Shown here: in pieces, positions 61,486 through 64,000 of the stretch
How positions within the stretch are numbered: the stretch's first letter is position 1
Layout: each line of letters opens with the position of its first letter
NCBI RefSeq assembly: GCF_019308285.1
Contig: NZ_WWEM01000039.1
Location: 299,268 to 363,267 of the forward strand
Reading direction: 5' to 3'
DNA from: Flavobacterium quisquiliarum
GTDB lineage: Bacteria > Bacteroidota > Bacteroidia > Flavobacteriales > Flavobacteriaceae
DNA: 64,000 bases
The notes under the pieces: generated by a model
Database searches by the model: none
Told to the model about the DNA's origin: nothing
What the model saw: only the letters and a program-made list of their open reading frames with translations
Translations under genes and position numbers: made by a program

Positions 61486-61526
61486 AAAAAGTCGGTTGAG
61501 AAAATTCAAAACTCAACCGACTTTTT
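61486..61526. terminator. Bidirectional terminator
   Basis: A perfect 15-bp stem (61486-61500, AAAAAGTCGGTTGAG, with 61512-61526), loop 11 nt, with A/T-tracts on both sides. It lies between the convergent cupin and repeat-protein genes. Confidence 0.85.
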
Positions 61527-61528
61527 GT

Positions 61529-64000
61529 TTACTGATAGATTATTTTTTTAGTCACAGTCTGGCCATTTTCCAATGTTATCTTAACCAGTAAAACTTGCGG
61601 TCCAGACTTTAGATTTGTAATGAGCCACTCTTTATTATCAATTCCTTTTTTATTGTATAGCAATTTACCTCCAACATCATAAACTGAAGTTTCCTCTAAA
61701 TTTTCACTTTCTGAAAAAGATTGCAGTTTGATGTTTTTGTCTTTTACTGAAACAGAAATAATATTATCAAGACTTGTAAATTCTTCATTTCCTAAAGTCA
61801 CATTTGGATCTATATATCGGAGTACAAAACGGTTATTAAAAACTCCAATTGCCGTTGTAAAAGTATAATTCCCCGTTGTAAGATTATGCACTTTCTTGGT
61901 TACATTATCCTGAAGATAAATTGTCTGAGTATTTAAGCTTCCATCAGCATGATCAATAGCTATTGTGAATTCACCTTCTAAAGCAGATCTATATCCTAAC
62001 GGAATTGTATCTGAAACAGTAAAAGGAAGAGCTCTTCCTTGAATTACAAGTTTTCTATTTTCATTTATACTATAAAAATCAAGATATGGATGAGCATCTA
62101 GAGTCACTGCATCAAAACTGCTGTCCCAAGAATTAGTTGCTCCTGTTGCATATCCAATTAATAGTTGTTTAAAGGCTCCTCCTGTATTTGTCAAATTCAG
62201 CCATACCCTATGTCTTTCTATTGCAGTTGCTGAAGCCGATTTAAAAAATTGACTATTATTTCCAGGCACACGCATCGAATTTGTAAAAATCACACTTTGA
62301 TTTGTTTTTGACCTAACCAAAAATCCTTGACCAGCCGCAATATAACCGTCTGGCTTACTTTGACTGCCAGCAGTAGGTGAAGGAGTTCCCTCCATATTAC
62401 CAATAACAATAGTGCCCAATAAATTATAAATGGCATAATCGTCATTATTATAAAAAAAGCGATGATCGCCTGGAACATTCTGTGCAGGAAGTGTAGTATG
62501 TGTCCAGAAATATATTGTCCCATAAATATTATCTCTATTATCATAGATAAACTGATCAGCATAAATTGCAGAAGGATATGGATTTCCTACAAGATTGTAT
62601 TTTCCAGCCACAGCTGGCGGTCCTAAAATATCTCCATTATTGGGTACCCCTGTAACTTGGCTATTGAAAATACTAGCGGAATTTAAATCATTATATTGTG
62701 GTGCTCGAATACAATATCCTCTTCCCGGCGTCATTTCTTCAGTTCCATTATAGATTATAATCCAACCATTAACAGGATCAAACTTAAAGAACTTATCGAA
62801 CAATGTAGATGGACTCAAATCATACAGCGTAAATATAGGTGTACGCTTGATAGGAGATGACCAATGTGTAAAATCATAACGTCTTACAGGTTTAGAATCT
62901 CTTTTATAAATAATGTTTCCTGTATTTACCGCGTTAGTAGTCTGCAGTAAACTTGAATTATTTTCGAAAGTTAATGTTCCTCCATTATTTGTAACTGCAT
63001 TAGTAATTGTCAAGGTATGATTAGAATTTACTGTAACATTTACACCTGAATCTACCATACAAGAGCATCCACTAAGATTACCTGTTGTTGAATAATTCCC
63101 TGAAAATCGGATAGCATCTGTTAATACTGGTTCACTTCCTTTTGACCAAGCTGTCCCGTTCCATGTATTAGTAACTGGAGCTAAGATTTCTATATTTGCT
63201 GTCGGCAATGAAGGACAGCCGGAAGGTTCCTGAATTGTGAAATTATAATTTCCTGGGCTCAAATTTGAAATCGTATAAGTTGTTCCAGATGATGTATACG
63301 TTTGAGAAACCGTTCCATATTGAGTAATTATCCAACTTGGGGTTGAAAGTAAACCCGTTAAAACAATACTTCCCGTTGAAGTTACACAAGATGGCTGTGT
63401 AACTGTTCCAATTACAGGTGTAGAAGGCAATGGATTAACCGTTATAACTGCCGAACTACCCGTAAAACCCGAACTTCTGGTACAGTTCGCATCAGTAACG
63501 GAAACCAGTGTGTATGTGGTCGATGCGGTAACGGGAGTGGTAAAAGGCGTGAAAGCTGTTCCGCTCGCAACTCCTGTCGCTGTTCTGTTCACACCGCCGT
63601 TTTCTGTATAGACAACAGTATAAGGTCCTGTTCCTGCCGTGGCCGTAAAGGTAAGTTGTCCCGCACCCGATCCGCATAAGGGAGTTACCGCCGTCAGGCT
63701 TCCCTGTGGAAGAGGATTAACCGTGATAACCGCTGAACCGCCCGTAAAGCCGGAACTTCTGGTACAGTTCGCATCGGTAACAGAAACCAGTGCGTATGTG
63801 GTCGATGCGGTAACGGGAGTAGTAAAAGGCGTAAAAGCCGTTCCGCTCACAACTCCTGTCGCTGTTCTGTTCACTCCGCCGTTTTCTGTATAGACAACCG
63901 TATAAGGGCCAGTACCTGCCGTAGCCGTAAAGGTAAGTTGTCCCGCACCCGATCCGCATAAGGGACTTACCGATGTCAGGCTTCCCTGTGGAAGAGGATT
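61529..64000 (-). CDS. Repeat-rich T9SS type A secreted protein, C-terminal part (5' end outside window)
   Basis: The frame stays open to the right edge, so at least 823 residues are present and the N-terminus is missing; a GTG inside a repeat (63874) is not a real start. The upstream part consists of near-identical 94-residue (282-bp) repeats 'NPLPQGSLTAVTPLCGSGAGQ...TPFTTPVTASTTYTLVSVTDANCT'. After a last diverged repeat and an SprB/Ig-like module come a large beta-rich domain (about 'RRYDFTHWSSPIKRTPIF' to 'NNRFVLRYIDPNVTLG') and a type A sorting domain ('SVYDVGGKLLYNKKGID', 'QVLLVKITLENGQTVTKKIIYQ'). It is exported by T9SS. Surface attachment or adhesion is inferred. Confidence 0.82.
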   Translation of the reverse strand, partial: NPLPQGSLTSVSPLCGSGAGQLTFTATAGTGPYTVVYTENGGVNRTATGVVSGTAFTPFTTPVTASTTYALVSVTDANCTRSSGFTGGSAVITVNPLPQGSLTAVTPLCGSGAGQLTFTATAGTGPYTVVYTENGGVNRTATGVASGTAFTPFTTPVTASTTYTLVSVTDANCTRSSGFTGSSAVITVNPLPSTPVIGTVTQPSCVTSTGSIVLTGLLSTPSWIITQYGTVSQTYTSSGTTYTISNLSPGNYNFTIQEPSGCPSLPTANIEILAPVTNTWNGTAWSKGSEPVLTDAIRFSGNYSTTGNLSGCSCMVDSGVNVTVNSNHTLTITNAVTNNGGTLTFENNSSLLQTTNAVNTGNIIYKRDSKPVRRYDFTHWSSPIKRTPIFTLYDLSPSTLFDKFFKFDPVNGWIIIYNGTEEMTPGRGYCIRAPQYNDLNSASIFNSQVTGVPNNGDILGPPAVAGKYNLVGNPYPSAIYADQFIYDNRDNIYGTIYFWTHTTLPAQNVPGDHRFFYNNDDYAIYNLLGTIVIGNMEGTPSPTAGSQSKPDGYIAAGQGFLVRSKTNQSVIFTNSMRVPGNNSQFFKSASATAIERHRVWLNLTNTGGAFKQLLIGYATGATNSWDSSFDAVTLDAHPYLDFYSINENRKLVIQGRALPFTVSDTIPLGYRSALEGEFTIAIDHADGSLNTQTIYLQDNVTKKVHNLTTGNYTFTTAIGVFNNRFVLRYIDPNVTLGNEEFTSLDNIISVSVKDKNIKLQSFSESENLEETSVYDVGGKLLYNKKGIDNKEWLITNLKSGPQVLLVKITLENGQTVTKKIIYQ
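63432..64000. repeat. 282-bp tandem repeats inside the T9SS protein gene
   Basis: The GGATTAACCGT anchor starts at 63432 and 63714, and a third unit begins at 63996, giving an exact 282-bp period. The two full units are nearly identical at DNA level and visibly richer in G+C than the surrounding genes. The array continues off the window. Confidence 0.9.

Noticed and set aside
63492..63959. Open frames on both strands within the 282-bp repeats
   Set aside because: The repeats are G+C-rich and poor in stop codons, so all frames stay open. Only the frame continuous with the sorting domain encodes a recognisable protein.

Overview
The window looks like chromosomal DNA of a Flavobacterium (Bacteroidota). 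It is AT-rich. It carries SusC/SusD pairs, outer-membrane lipoproteins, three secreted proteins with type IX secretion (T9SS) C-terminal sorting domains, Nudix-type transcription regulators, and promoter boxes of the flavobacterial form TAnnTTTG. Housekeeping genes present are pheS, lepA, thiL, glyS, ribF and bioB. I saw no tRNA, rRNA, CRISPR array, transposase or prophage gene. Genus and family calls come from recognising protein families by eye; no search was run.

Layout. 1-3319: end of a cell-envelope operon (DUF4876-like protein, DUF6850-like beta-barrel, di-haem cytochrome c peroxidase). 3459-6085: minus-strand block with pheS and small conserved genes of unknown function. 6340-10170: CvpA-like protein, a membrane AraC-type regulator, a lipoprotein alpha/beta hydrolase and a small barrel protein. 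10399-34162: a large minus-strand polysaccharide utilization locus (PUL). 34744-36208: two tandem Nudix-type regulators, divergent from the PUL. 36371-42422: lepA, membrane proteins, a WYL regulator and two DinB-like proteins. 42737-46792: a 1351-residue T9SS type B protein with eight tandem repeats. 46944-54794: thiL, a two-component system, a small secreted protein, a LytTR regulator, glyS and a ComF-like gene. 54911-64000: a metalloprotease with P-domain and type A sorting signal, ribF, a membrane protein, bioB, a JmjC-like cupin, and the C-terminal part of a repeat-rich T9SS protein running off the right edge.

The PUL has a coherent enzyme set: BACON-GH5 endoglucanase, GH31 alpha-xylosidase, GH2 beta-galactosidase, GH95 alpha-fucosidase, GH3 beta-glucosidase and an SGNH acetylesterase. 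These fit depolymerisation of acetylated fucogalacto-xyloglucan. GH97 and GH39 are extra activities. SusC, SusD and a SusE-position lipoprotein would bind and import the oligosaccharides, the lipoprotein GH5 would cut at the surface, and the exo-enzymes would finish in the periplasm. The Nudix-type pair is the obvious candidate regulator, and a 47-bp imperfect palindrome lies in the divergent intergenic region.

The most striking non-coding signal is that almost every gene junction carries a long, often perfect, inverted repeat. At least seven sequence families are present, several recur within the window, and every enzyme-gene junction inside the PUL has one. Long hairpins at collinear junctions are more than ordinary terminators need. 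They may be dispersed non-coding elements that have taken over mRNA 3'-end or processing roles.
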